Part shown: piece after piece, positions 35,263 through 43,905 of the stretch
Position numbering within the stretch: the first letter of the stretch is position 1
Layout of the letters: every line of letters begins with the position of its first letter
NCBI GenBank assembly: GCA_009377525.1
Contig: WHTW01000035.1
Span: 1-56,486, forward strand
DNA length: 56,486 bases
Reading direction: 5' to 3'
Origin: Rhodospirillales bacterium
Lineage (GTDB): Bacteria; Pseudomonadota; Alphaproteobacteria; Reyranellales; Reyranellaceae
Program-made: the position numbers and the translations under genes
The notes under the pieces: generated by a model
What the model saw: only the letters and a program-made list of their open reading frames with translations
Told to the model about the DNA's origin: nothing
Database searches by the model: none

Positions 35263-38200
35263 CTGATGGACGTTGCACGTTCGAGATAGTGGCAGAAGGC
35301 ATTGGCGAGACGCATCTGATCAGGTGTTCGGCACTCGGCCTCGAAGACGGCAGGTGCCGCCACCAGCACGCAAAGGCATTTCGCTCGCGACGTCGCGACG
35401 TTCAGGCGGTTCGCGCTGTATAGAAACTCCATGCCGCGTGGCGCATCGGCGTGACTCGATGTGGTCATGGAATAGATGACGATCGGCGCTTCTTGGCCTT
35501 GGAACTTGTCTACCGTTCCAATGCGAGCGCCGGGCAGTCGATCCTGCAGCTCGAATACTTGAGCGTTGTATGGCGCGATGATCAGGATGTCTTCCAGCGA
35601 GATCGGGTGCTCCTTACCGTCTCGATCGGTCCAGGTCGTGCCTGAGGTCAGGAATCTGTCGACGAGTTCGTTGACGGCGTTTGCTTCCTCCAGGGAGGAG
35701 CTTTGGTTGCCTTGGTGCGGAACGGCCAAATACCGTAGCCCCGACCCGCTGACCGGGCCCGTCGACTTGATCGTCTGCCGATCGAGGCCAGGCCGGGCAA
35801 AAAGGCGGCCTTCATAAAACATCTCCGACGTGAAAGCGCAGATATCGGGATGCAAGCGCCATGTTTCCGAAAGGAAGAGCCCTCGATCTGGAGGAATCGT
35901 CGCGCGCTCACCGAGGATGTGGTCGAGGGCCGACACATTGGTCCCCTCCGGGTGGCTGCCCTGCATGGGCTGTTCCAGCTGCCGCGGGTCCCCGAGCAAC
36001 ACGATGCTCTTGGCCGCTTGTGATACGGCCAGCACGTTGGCGAGCGACATTTGCGCGGCCTCGTCGATGAACAGAACCTCGACGGCCTCGGCCGCGTCGG
36101 GCCGAGCCCACAGCCAAGCCGTGCCACCAGCAACGTGATGGGTACCAGCAATGGCGCCTAACAGATCTTCGTTTTTGGTCGTGAACTCTAGGTTGGCGAT
36201 GTCGTCTTCCGCATCGGAGACCTTTTGGATGCACCGCACCGTTTGTCCGGCGTTCTGCGCAGCCTCTAGGACAGCATTCAGGAGATTGCGCACGACCTTG
36301 TGGCTGTTGGCGGTGACGCCCACCTTCTTGCCGGCTTCTACCAGAGCGTAGATCATCTGGGCGCCGGTGTAGGTTTTGCCGGAACCAGGTGGACCTTGAA
36401 TAGGCAAGTAGCCGGCAAGCTGCGGCGCCAGCCGAATGGCCGCCTCCAGAGGCGTCTCATTGGCCAGCTGCAGGGCCTCTCCGCCACGTCCAGGCGCGGC
36501 CCTCAACAACAAGCCACGGGCTGCATGATAGGGACCCGGGCGCTCAATGCCGTTTGCGGCGACATGTTCGCCAATCCGGACCAGGGCTTCGGCCAGGACC
36601 TTCGAATCGATGACCCGATGAGCGTATATTGCAGTCGGGTGGATATCCCTCGTGTCTTGTCGCTTCTTGATATCGACGGTGCGATTCTCCATCGAAATAT
36701 CGTCCACTTTGCCGAACTTCTTGCCTTGGCTGTGGAGCTCTTCGTCGCCGCGCAGCTCGGTCTCTTGTGCGGGGAAGCGATAGCGATGAACGGGTGCGCG
36801 GGCCGTGCCGCCGACCTGCTCCAGAAAAGTAAGCCCCGACAAGGCAGCCCGCTCGTCCAGGAGCTCCTCATCAGAGAGAGCACCCAGGCGGAAGTACTCC
36901 CACCAGGCAGTCTTCTCTTCGCGGCGATGCCAATCGAGGATGTAGGCCAATAGCCACCGCGCCTGCTCCTCGTTTGTCCGTTCGGTGGGTTCAAGCGCTA
37001 TCCCGTGGGTGAGTCGCGCGACAAGTGTGGCGATCCGCTGCTGCCACTCGCTGAGAGCTTCGCTGACAGAACCGTCGCCAGGAATCGGGCGAGGAATGTC
37101 GGCGCCCTCCGCTAGGGCTGCCGACCGCACGCCTTCCAGCCACTCACGAAGGGCAAGCGCAGAAAGACAATCATCCTGGTTGTAGGCTTGAACCAGCGAG
37201 CGGTCGTCGTCCTGAATGCCGTCGGTGTCACCCAGCTCAAGACAGGCCTGAAGCTTGGCCATCAGCCGGCCGACATCTGCCAGAGGTGCGGCGCGCTCGA
37301 ACGCGTAAAGCGGCTCCAGGCGCTTGATGGAGTAGCTTTCGATGCTGGCCCGAATGCTTTGTCGGACAACCGAGTAGAGATCGACGAATGTACCTGTCCT
37401 CAGAAGGTGATCCACGTCGTTCTCGCGGGTCGCGTAACGACCCATAAGCCGCTTGAGGGCCGCGGGTTCGTAAGGGGCGTAGTGATAGATGTGAAGGTCC
37501 GGATGCTCGGCCAGACGCGCCATGACGAGATCGATGAAGCGCTCAAAGGCGGCCTTTTCGGCCCCGCGCGTTAATGCCCACTCTCCGGTGTAAGCCCGCC
37601 CGCCCGCTTCGTCGCAAAGCACGTAGCCGAAGAGGTATTCCAGGCCGCCGCCACTGACGAACGGATCTCCCTCGAAGTCCAAAAAGACATCACCCGCAGA
37701 GGGCGCCGGCAGCGTGCAAAGGCCAAAGCCTGGAACGACTGGCAGCACCTCGTGCAGCACCTGCCCTTTGGTTCGTCCTTCGACCTGAAGCCGTGCTTGC
37801 TCTCGGACCTTTTCATAGCTCGCCGTGGCACCGCGTTCGGGTTTCCAGGGGAGGGGAAGGGGGACGACGGCGAGAACCGCGGTCGCCCCGACGGCATGTT
37901 TGCCAAGCTCGCCGATCTGGCTTTTCGATATGCCAGCTACCAGAGATAGATGGTCGTCGGCGCGCCGTTTGCTGTCGCAGTCCTGGCGCCAGCGGCATAT
38001 GTCGCAATGAGCTGTGGGTTCGGGATAAAGGCCGATGTCAGCCCCATGGGACACGGCTTCCTCGAGGCGGCGCCGCACCCAGCGATAGTAAGCGGCAAAG
38101 TCCGCCACCCGATAGGGTTGCTGCTCATGGCCTGTTTCCGGCGTGACCACGTAGACCGTATCCGGAGGATCGCCTTGGATGGTTCCCAGCAAGTCCGCGT

Positions 38201-38651
38201 AGAGGCTGAGCTGAAGAAGGGTGCTGCCCTTGGTGTCTTGAGACAGCTTGGTGTCTACGACTTCGTAGGACCAGGCGCCGAGCTTGCTTGGCTTCTCGAC
38301 CCGCAAGAGAACGTCGGCGCGGCCGTTCCATTGTCCGGATTGCAAGCCCGCCTGGGCAATAACGTCCGCACCCTGCTTCATTGCCGCAATCGTCGTCGCC
38401 ACTGACGCTGAATCGACGCCAATGCCTTCGATCACTGTCACCGTGCGGCCTCGTGATCGAAGGTCATCGAGATAGCCTTGCTCATGCCTGCGGCCGCGCT
38501 CAATGAGCACTTCTATTGTGGGATCATAGTAAGTGGGCTTCGACAGGCTGCCCCTCGCGACCTTCAGATCAAGCTGGGTCAGGTATCGGCAATTGATATG
38601 GCCAACGAGGTCTGAGGCGCTGAGCGCGAGGGAATTGCCGGAAAGCTGCAT
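35259..38651 (-). CDS. TM0106-type RecB-like nuclease fused to DEDD exonuclease-like domain and SF1 helicase
   Basis: 1130 residues. N-terminus: RecB-like nuclease with GRADVLL (Asp113) and VVDTKLS (Asp133, Lys135), plus four cysteines (21, 216, 219, 225) placed like the Fe-S cluster of AddB/Dna2. Middle (about 318-505): RNase-H-like exonuclease region with DFEGD (Asp325, Glu327), VDLY and NQDDC. C-terminal third: SF1 helicase with GPPGSGKT (753-760), FIDEAAQ (Asp863), LLGDPRQLEQP, DKFQGQE and NVATSRAK. The architecture is known as 'TM0106 family RecB-like nuclease' and resembles Dna2. It forms an operon with the HEPN gene and lies divergent from SIR2-HerA; a defence role is inferred. Confidence 0.85.
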   Translation of the reverse strand: MQLSGNSLALSASDLVGHINCRYLTQLDLKVARGSLSKPTYYDPTIEVLIERGRRHEQGYLDDLRSRGRTVTVIEGIGVDSASVATTIAAMKQGADVIAQAGLQSGQWNGRADVLLRVEKPSKLGAWSYEVVDTKLSQDTKGSTLLQLSLYADLLGTIQGDPPDTVYVVTPETGHEQQPYRVADFAAYYRWVRRRLEEAVSHGADIGLYPEPTAHCDICRWRQDCDSKRRADDHLSLVAGISKSQIGELGKHAVGATAVLAVVPLPLPWKPERGATASYEKVREQARLQVEGRTKGQVLHEVLPVVPGFGLCTLPAPSAGDVFLDFEGDPFVSGGGLEYLFGYVLCDEAGGRAYTGEWALTRGAEKAAFERFIDLVMARLAEHPDLHIYHYAPYEPAALKRLMGRYATRENDVDHLLRTGTFVDLYSVVRQSIRASIESYSIKRLEPLYAFERAAPLADVGRLMAKLQACLELGDTDGIQDDDRSLVQAYNQDDCLSALALREWLEGVRSAALAEGADIPRPIPGDGSVSEALSEWQQRIATLVARLTHGIALEPTERTNEEQARWLLAYILDWHRREEKTAWWEYFRLGALSDEELLDERAALSGLTFLEQVGGTARAPVHRYRFPAQETELRGDEELHSQGKKFGKVDDISMENRTVDIKKRQDTRDIHPTAIYAHRVIDSKVLAEALVRIGEHVAANGIERPGPYHAARGLLLRAAPGRGGEALQLANETPLEAAIRLAPQLAGYLPIQGPPGSGKTYTGAQMIYALVEAGKKVGVTANSHKVVRNLLNAVLEAAQNAGQTVRCIQKVSDAEDDIANLEFTTKNEDLLGAIAGTHHVAGGTAWLWARPDAAEAVEVLFIDEAAQMSLANVLAVSQAAKSIVLLGDPRQLEQPMQGSHPEGTNVSALDHILGERATIPPDRGLFLSETWRLHPDICAFTSEMFYEGRLFARPGLDRQTIKSTGPVSGSGLRYLAVPHQGNQSSSLEEANAVNELVDRFLTSGTTWTDRDGKEHPISLEDILIIAPYNAQVFELQDRLPGARIGTVDKFQGQEAPIVIYSMTTSSHADAPRGMEFLYSANRLNVATSRAKCLCVLVAAPAVFEAECRTPDQMRLANAFCHYLERATSIS

Positions 38652-38827
38652 GGTATCCAGCCTAGCGGTTGGGGACGGGCATTTACGAGGCGATAGTGGC
38701 TATAGCGAGGAGACGCGGCATGTCCCGGAGTTTGCCCGTTCTGGTGCGTCCTCGTCGAGACGTTGATCCCGCGCTTCTGATTCATCCGTAGTCAGGATTA
38801 GAAGAATGCGCTCACTAGTCAACCTGT

Positions 38828-38836
38828 GGTATAATT
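38828..38836 (+). promoter_or_regulatory. Extended -10 promoter of the SIR2-HerA operon
   Basis: TGGTATAAT is a perfect -10 hexamer with the extended TGn motif, 58 bases before the SIR2 ATG, in the 243-base divergent gap. No good -35 box stands at the usual distance, as often with extended -10 promoters. Confidence 0.55.
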
Positions 38837-38894
38837 GCTTTCTGAGCATCGGTTTTCTGCCGTGCTGCCAATTTCTTAGAGTTCGCAGGACACG

Positions 38895-40067
38895 ATGCCT
38901 GAACATGATCCACTACGATTCGCAACGGAGCTGAGTGCCAAACTTGCAACTCGGTCACGCCATGTTTGTGTATTCTTGGGTGCTGGTGCCGCGCGGGCAT
39001 GTGGTCTGCCGGACATTTCACAGTTACGAGATCGAGTCCTTGCGAGACTAGAGGCCGACGAGCGAGCCGCGCTCACAACTCAGCTCACCGGGCGCAATCT
39101 CGAGGAAGCGTTGAGTAGGCTTCGTCGCATTGCCGCTTTGGTCGCTGGCGACCAGACGGTTGATGGACTTACTGGGGACCAGGCGAAGGCGTTGGACGCT
39201 GTCGTCTGTCAGGCGATCGTCAAAGAACTCGACATTGCAGGCGCTGATCTCGCGCCGGTTTGCCGGCTGGCCGCGTGGGTGGCACACGCTGGCTATCGCC
39301 TGCCGATCGAGATCTTCACTGTGAACTACGATTTGCTGTTAGAGACTGCGCTCGAACGTTTGCGGGTACTCTACTTTGATGGCTTTGTGGGCACGCTAAG
39401 GGCCAGGTTTCACATCGAGCTCGTAGAAAATGTGCCTGGTTTGGATGCAGAGTCTGTCCCGGCATTTTTCGTGCGACTTTGGAAGCTGCACGGATCTGTG
39501 AATTGGGCTTGGCAGGATGACCAGCAAATCGTGCGACTCGGCCAGCCAGTGGCAGAAGGTGCAGCTGCAGCAATCTATCCAAGCGACGCAAAGTACGAGG
39601 AGTCTCGTAGGGTTCCATTTGTCGTGCTACAGGATCGCCTAAGGCGAGCATTGCACCAGCCTGAGACGCTGGTCCTCATTGCTGGCTACTCGTTCAACGA
39701 TGCTCATCTCAACGAGTTGCTTTTCGATGCTGCCGCTCGGCGCGAGCGCTCCGAGTTCATCGTGTTTTGCTATTCGGCAATCCCTGAAGTGCTGGCCAAC
39801 CGTGCCGGCACAATCCCCAATCTGCAGGTAGTAAGTGGGGAGGATGCCATTCTTGGCGGCGTACGTGGGACGTGGAAAGTACCGGAGGATGCGCCCCCGG
39901 GCCTTTGGGAGGAAGGACGGCTTGCCCTCCGCGACTTCGGCAAGCTGGCAGCCTACCTCGCCAGAAGCGCGGCGCGGGAACCGGAGACTGACCAGCTTCT
40001 GAAGGGACTCATCAAGGAGGCAGTTGCACGGGATGATTCAAAAGTAGACGGCGATCGAAATGGCTGA
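38895..40067 (+). CDS. SIR2-like NADase/defence protein
   Basis: 390 residues with AGGA six bases upstream of the ATG. SIR2 signature: FLGAGAARACGLPD (27-40) for NAD binding, FTVNYDLLLE with Asn144/Asp146, KLHGS with His199, and LIAGYSFNDAHLNELL (262-277). Such SIR2-like proteins paired with HerA deplete NAD+ on phage infection and stop the cell (known as SIR2-HerA or Nezha systems). The gene overlaps herA by eight bases. No second domain is present; the C-terminal 100 residues are helical and may contact HerA. Confidence 0.92.
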   Translation: MPEHDPLRFATELSAKLATRSRHVCVFLGAGAARACGLPDISQLRDRVLARLEADERAALTTQLTGRNLEEALSRLRRIAALVAGDQTVDGLTGDQAKALDAVVCQAIVKELDIAGADLAPVCRLAAWVAHAGYRLPIEIFTVNYDLLLETALERLRVLYFDGFVGTLRARFHIELVENVPGLDAESVPAFFVRLWKLHGSVNWAWQDDQQIVRLGQPVAEGAAAAIYPSDAKYEESRRVPFVVLQDRLRRALHQPETLVLIAGYSFNDAHLNELLFDAAARRERSEFIVFCYSAIPEVLANRAGTIPNLQVVSGEDAILGGVRGTWKVPEDAPPGLWEEGRLALRDFGKLAAYLARSAAREPETDQLLKGLIKEAVARDDSKVDGDRNG

Positions 40068-41823
40068 ACGAGACCCAACGTGTATCGGAAGGGTGCGCCA
40101 CGTTCTTGGCGCTACCGTGACGGTTGCTCTCGATCGCGATCTTGCTGGCGTCGCACCCATCTATCGCGGCCGCCTGCAGGCGGTTGGCCAAATTGGGTCT
40201 CTGGTGCGGATTCCTCAGGGACTTGTTGACCTCATCGCTGCTGTCAATCTTGTTGGAATTGCGGAATTGGCAGGCGTCTTAGCGCCAGCGGACGCCATTC
40301 AACGCGATGATCGTTGGCTGCAGGTCCAGTTGCTGGGCGAGGTTGACCGCGGAACACACCGTTTTCAGCGTGGAGTAGGTTCCTATCCTGGACTGGATGA
40401 TCCAGTGCACTTCGCGACGCCAGATCAGCTCAGAGCCATATTCCCACATCCCGACGACCGTTACTTGCGACTGGGCCGGTTGGCCGCTGCCGAAGAAGTG
40501 CCCGTCTGTTTGGATGCGTCGAGTCTCGTGATGCGTCACTGTGCAGTTGTTGGTTCAACGGGCTCCGGCAAGACCAGCGCGGTCGCCTCGCTGCTGCAGG
40601 GCTTTATCAATGGTGGTTGGCGAGCGGCGAATATAGTCGTGATCGACCCACACGGGGAATATGCACGCGCTCTTGCGGGAAGCGCTTCCGTTCGAAGCGT
40701 GCTCGGTGATGCAGAAGGTCGACTGCGCGTTCCGTATTGGGCGCTGCCGGCAAATGATATCATACGAATTTTCACAGGAGCGCCTGGCGGTGCGACCTTC
40801 AACAACCGCTTTGTAGAACTAGTAACAGCTGCACGCCGCAAATTTGTGGAGAGTGCCACTTGGCTAACTCTCGACCCGACGGCAGTTACTGCCGATACAC
40901 CTATTCCATTTGATATTCGGCCGATCTGGCATCGTCTCGACGCTGAGAACCGCGAGACGCGTATGAATAAGGGCGATCCTGCAACCGCTTGCGAAACGGA
41001 TCCAGGCGATCCCGCTACTCTGCGGCCCGCTCAGTATCGAGCCTATGGCCCTGGGGGACAGCCTCCGCATCAAGGCCCGATTTACGGTGTCTACGGCATG
41101 ATGCCAAACCTTCTCCGCCTTGGTCTGCTTGATCCCCAATTGCGCTTCTTCCAAGAGCCGGCCGGCCAATTGGAGGGACCTGATCCACTAGTGGGTGTCG
41201 TGCAGGAATGGCTCGGTGGTATGCAACCCGTGTCAGTACTCGACTTCAGTGGAGTACCCTCAGCTGCTGCCGATCTCGCAATCGGAGTAGTGCTCAATCT
41301 ACTTTTCGAGCTCTCTCTCTATAGCGAGACAGATGGCCCGGGCATCGGCCGCCCAAGTCCAACTCTCGTCGTGCTAGAGGAAGCGCACAGATACTTGGGC
41401 GTTGGTGCCAGCACGTTGACGCGCGATTCGGCCAATCGAATTGCACGTGAAGGGCGGAAGTATGGAATCGGATTGCTGCTGGTTACACAACGCCCGACCG
41501 AGTTGCCAGACACCGCTCTTGCTCAGTGCGGCACCTTGATTGCTCTTCGCCTCTCAAACACGGCTGATCAGGGCACAATCCGGGGCGCCCTACCCGATAA
41601 CGTTGCGGGTTTGGCGGCTGTTCTGCCATCATTGCGCACTGGGGAGGCGATCGTTAGCGGCGAGGCTCTGATCCTGCCCGTCCGCGCGCTCTTGGATAAG
41701 CCAAATCCGATGCCGCTTGCCGAGGATCCTTCTCTTGCGCCTTGGCGCCGAGAGCCGCAACTGCCTAACGTTGCGCCGGCGCTGGCAGCGTGGCGCGGTA
41801 CCTATGAGGCCGAAAATGATTGA
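40060..41823 (+). CDS. herA: HerA-like hexameric ATPase/translocase
   Basis: 587 residues. The N-terminal HAS-barrel (IGRVRHVLGATVTVAL) is followed by a HerA/FtsK-type ATPase: Walker A VVGSTGSGKT (Lys171), VVIDPHGE (193-200), Walker B LVVLEEAHR (Glu440/441), and sensor-like LLLVTQRP. HerA forms hexamers and, with SIR2 partners, builds a large complex that responds to phage and activates NADase. Overlaps SIR2 by eight bases and the KTSC gene by eight, so the three are one unit. Confidence 0.92.
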   Translation: MAERDPTCIGRVRHVLGATVTVALDRDLAGVAPIYRGRLQAVGQIGSLVRIPQGLVDLIAAVNLVGIAELAGVLAPADAIQRDDRWLQVQLLGEVDRGTHRFQRGVGSYPGLDDPVHFATPDQLRAIFPHPDDRYLRLGRLAAAEEVPVCLDASSLVMRHCAVVGSTGSGKTSAVASLLQGFINGGWRAANIVVIDPHGEYARALAGSASVRSVLGDAEGRLRVPYWALPANDIIRIFTGAPGGATFNNRFVELVTAARRKFVESATWLTLDPTAVTADTPIPFDIRPIWHRLDAENRETRMNKGDPATACETDPGDPATLRPAQYRAYGPGGQPPHQGPIYGVYGMMPNLLRLGLLDPQLRFFQEPAGQLEGPDPLVGVVQEWLGGMQPVSVLDFSGVPSAAADLAIGVVLNLLFELSLYSETDGPGIGRPSPTLVVLEEAHRYLGVGASTLTRDSANRIAREGRKYGIGLLLVTQRPTELPDTALAQCGTLIALRLSNTADQGTIRGALPDNVAGLAAVLPSLRTGEAIVSGEALILPVRALLDKPNPMPLAEDPSLAPWRREPQLPNVAPALAAWRGTYEAEND

Positions 41824-42037
41824 ATGGATTGCCGTTACTGGTTCGGACCGAATCACCGCGGAAGCCTACGACGCTGCGACGGAGACCATTTATGTGCGTT
41901 TCCCCAATGGCGTGGAGTGGCGGTACGCTGCTTGCCCGCAGCAGGTTTGGGAGGCATTCACCTCGCCGGGCCAATCTCGAGGTCAGTACATCCATCAGGT
42001 CCTCAACCACAAGCCAAACGGTCGTCATACAGGTTAG
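41816..42037 (+). CDS. KTSC-domain small protein, third gene of SIR2-HerA operon
   Basis: 73 residues, starting inside the end of herA. The pattern IEWIAVTGSDRITAEAYDAA, TIYVRFPNGVEWRYAACPQQ, VWEAFTSPGQSRGQYIHQVL fits the KTSC domain, a small fold related to a segment next to lysyl-tRNA synthetase-like proteins, with no clear biochemical role. The eight-base overlap implies stoichiometric coexpression with HerA. Known SIR2-HerA systems are usually described as two genes, so this may be an accessory or regulatory subunit (inference). Confidence 0.75.
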   Translation: MIEWIAVTGSDRITAEAYDAATETIYVRFPNGVEWRYAACPQQVWEAFTSPGQSRGQYIHQVLNHKPNGRHTG

Positions 42038-42161
42038 CTGGGTTTAAGGAGCCGAGTCTCCAGTGGCGCAATCAGTGCCGCAGCAAGAATCCAGTCTGGC
42101 GCTTAGCTGAGTTACGCTCCCGAAATTGCCGCACACGTCATAATCAGTAGGCGCCATCGAG

Positions 42162-42260
42162 TTGATGGGGCAGGAGCGCGACGAGTCGATGCGCGCGGCT
42201 CAGAACGGCAACACCATCGTCGATCAGGCGGCAGACTGGCGGCGCAAGAATGGCGAATCT
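42162..42260 (+). pseudogene. Fragment of the phage scaffold-like gene
   Basis: In one frame this reads QERDESMRAAQNGNTIVDQA and RRKNGES. The intact gene at 43889-44992 has EERDEAMRVAQGANAIVEQA and WRKNGQA in the same order. Neither end of the gene is present. It marks the left edge of a 1.6-kb cargo block (DUF4145-like and GrlR-like genes) whose right edge is the start of the intact head operon. Confidence 0.8.
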
Positions 42261-42331
42261 TCCGCGTCGATGGGTCGTATCGCACTTGGCTCAAACGTGC
42301 TCGCGCTCGGTGGTGAAGGCGTGGTCCGGAG

Positions 42332-43006
42332 TTACTTCTTGGATCGTGGTGGTTGCGGCGGTCTCGGTGGAATCGATAGTTTCAGGGTCGCCACCATCGG
42401 GCCGACAATATAGTGCTGTTGCAACAACGACTCGATGGCATCGAGCATGCCGTCGATCAGCGCGACAGACGGCTTGAAGGCACGATGGCCCGCCGCCGAT
42501 CCGGCATCGACTACGGTCGCGAGCGTCTCGTGCTGCTTCTCGGAAATGAGGCCCTTGTCGAGGAGCCGCTTCAGCTTCTCCTCGAAGCCGCCCTCGTCGC
42601 CGATCTCCGCACGCATGAGGAAGTCGATCACCGCGCGCACGCCCATTGCGATCAGACGGACTGATGGCCCGCGCCGTGCCTCGTAGATTTCACCCATCAA
42701 CCCCTCAAGCTCGTCGGGCAGCTCGTCCACCCAGGACGGCCGGTGCCGAGGCGTCGGCGCCGGAAAGTATTTGACCATCGGTTCGGGGCGACCGTCCGGT
42801 CCCGTGAATTCTGAGAAGTACTCCGTGCGGCGCAAAGAAACCGTGTGGCAACCCGCGCAGCGGATCATCTGGTCGACGATCCGCCATGCGCCGTTTTTAT
42901 CGGCGCCTGTCTGCTTGTTGGTGTGAAGTACCTTGTGTCGCGTCTCGCAGCGGCAACGGTCGCAGGCTGCCTGGATGACGGCCGGCGCTGTGGCACGCTT
43001 CGCCAT
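42332..43006 (-). CDS. DUF4145-like protein with zinc-binding N-terminus
   Basis: 224 residues. CDRC near residue 15 and CAGC near residue 50 can form a zinc finger. The remainder (SVRLIAMGVRAVIDFLMRAE, LLDKGLISEKQHETLATVVD, SAAGHRAF) follows the pattern of DUF4145, a helical HEPN-related domain common in restriction and defence islands. It is the downstream partner of the GrlR-like gene at 43008 on the same strand, with a one-base gap. No catalytic HEPN motif (RN-x3-H) is seen. Confidence 0.7.
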   Translation of the reverse strand: MAKRATAPAVIQAACDRCRCETRHKVLHTNKQTGADKNGAWRIVDQMIRCAGCHTVSLRRTEYFSEFTGPDGRPEPMVKYFPAPTPRHRPSWVDELPDELEGLMGEIYEARRGPSVRLIAMGVRAVIDFLMRAEIGDEGGFEEKLKRLLDKGLISEKQHETLATVVDAGSAAGHRAFKPSVALIDGMLDAIESLLQQHYIVGPMVATLKLSIPPRPPQPPRSKK

Positions 43007-43007
43007 C

Positions 43008-43349
43008 CTACACCGTGAGGTCTCGCAATTTGCGGATCAAGATATTCAGCGGTCCCGCCGGGGTTTGCACGAGCGTGGCATCGCTAGTTCCGATGCGGCT
43101 GAGGGGAAACACGGCATCGATCGGGAACTGATAGGTTGTGGGCTGCGCTGGCGTGCCTTGGGCCAACGCCACGCCCGGCGGCACGGTGGCGGTCGTATTC
43201 ACGACGAGCGAATTGCTCTCTACCTTGTACATACCGTCGATCTGCACACCGTTTGCATCGCAACCACAGATGAGGCCATTCCTCAGGACCAGGACCGCCA
43301 TGCCCCAATCGGCAATGCCCCTGAAGACCAGAGAATAGATTCCATTCAT
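43008..43349 (-). CDS. GrlR-like small beta-barrel protein
   Basis: 113 residues. The opening MNGIYSLVF, then MAVLVLRNGLICGCDANGV and IDGMYKVES follow the pattern of GrlR-like proteins (lipocalin-like fold; in enteropathogens GrlR restrains a virulence activator). The rest is a beta-rich stretch ending PLNILIRKLRDLTV. It lies immediately upstream of the DUF4145-like gene, so the two are likely cotranscribed. Function in this setting is unknown. Confidence 0.6.
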   Translation of the reverse strand: MNGIYSLVFRGIADWGMAVLVLRNGLICGCDANGVQIDGMYKVESNSLVVNTTATVPPGVALAQGTPAQPTTYQFPIDAVFPLSRIGTSDATLVQTPAGPLNILIRKLRDLTV

Positions 43350-43515
43350 GCTTCACCAATAGTCGCTTAGCGTTTGATGCTGGCAATTGCGCTGAGCTTG
43401 GGCCGCACCGTGACGTAGTGCAACCGGCTAGTTTTCTGCTGAGTCGAGGACGACACTGACGGTGATTCTCGAAATTGTTCGCTCTACTTGCGCCAATACT
43501 GTCTTCAAAAAGCTG

Positions 43516-43548
43516 TTGACTCCCTAGCGCAATTTTGTGGCCTATCCC
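43516..43548 (+). promoter_or_regulatory. 33-bp promoter-like block before head genes (copy 3 of 3)
   Basis: Identical to the block at 32680-32712 (TTGACTCCCTAGCGCAATTT, TGTGGCCTATCCC), followed by TAGAGGATCGGCAA and the ATG at 43579. It marks where phage sequence resumes after the defence island. Confidence 0.75.
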
Positions 43549-43578
43549 TGCCGACCCTAACTTCTAGAGGATCGGCAA

Positions 43579-43905
43579 ATGGCCCCCAGCGGCCCCTCAA
43601 TCTCCCCAACACCTGACAGCGATGCAGTCACGCATCGTGACCGCGAACAGAAATACCGGCGCGCCCGAGAGGTGCTGGCCGAGGCCGACTGGCTGTTCGA
43701 CGACTTCGTGAACAACGAGATGCGCCGGGTGCTGACCAGCGATCCCGACGACATGACGACGCGCGAGATCGCCTACAACCGCGCCCGCGTCGCCACCGAG
43801 CTCAAGACCGGCTTGGCGAGCCTCATCGATGAATACGAGGCCGACGCCCAGCTCCGCGAACGCCGCGATCACCTGAAGGAGAGCCTGTATGGCCGCCGCA
43901 ACTGA
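43579..43905 (+). CDS. Hypothetical phage head-region protein (108 aa)
   Basis: 108 residues, with the conserved GAGGATCGGCA leader before the ATG. It is acidic and helical (REVLAEADWLFDDFVNNEMR, NRARVATELKTGLASLIDEY, RERRDHLKESLYG). It precedes and overlaps (17 bases) the scaffold-like gene, a usual place for small head-assembly proteins. No family name can be given. Confidence 0.65.
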   Translation: MAPSGPSISPTPDSDAVTHRDREQKYRRAREVLAEADWLFDDFVNNEMRRVLTSDPDDMTTREIAYNRARVATELKTGLASLIDEYEADAQLRERRDHLKESLYGRRN

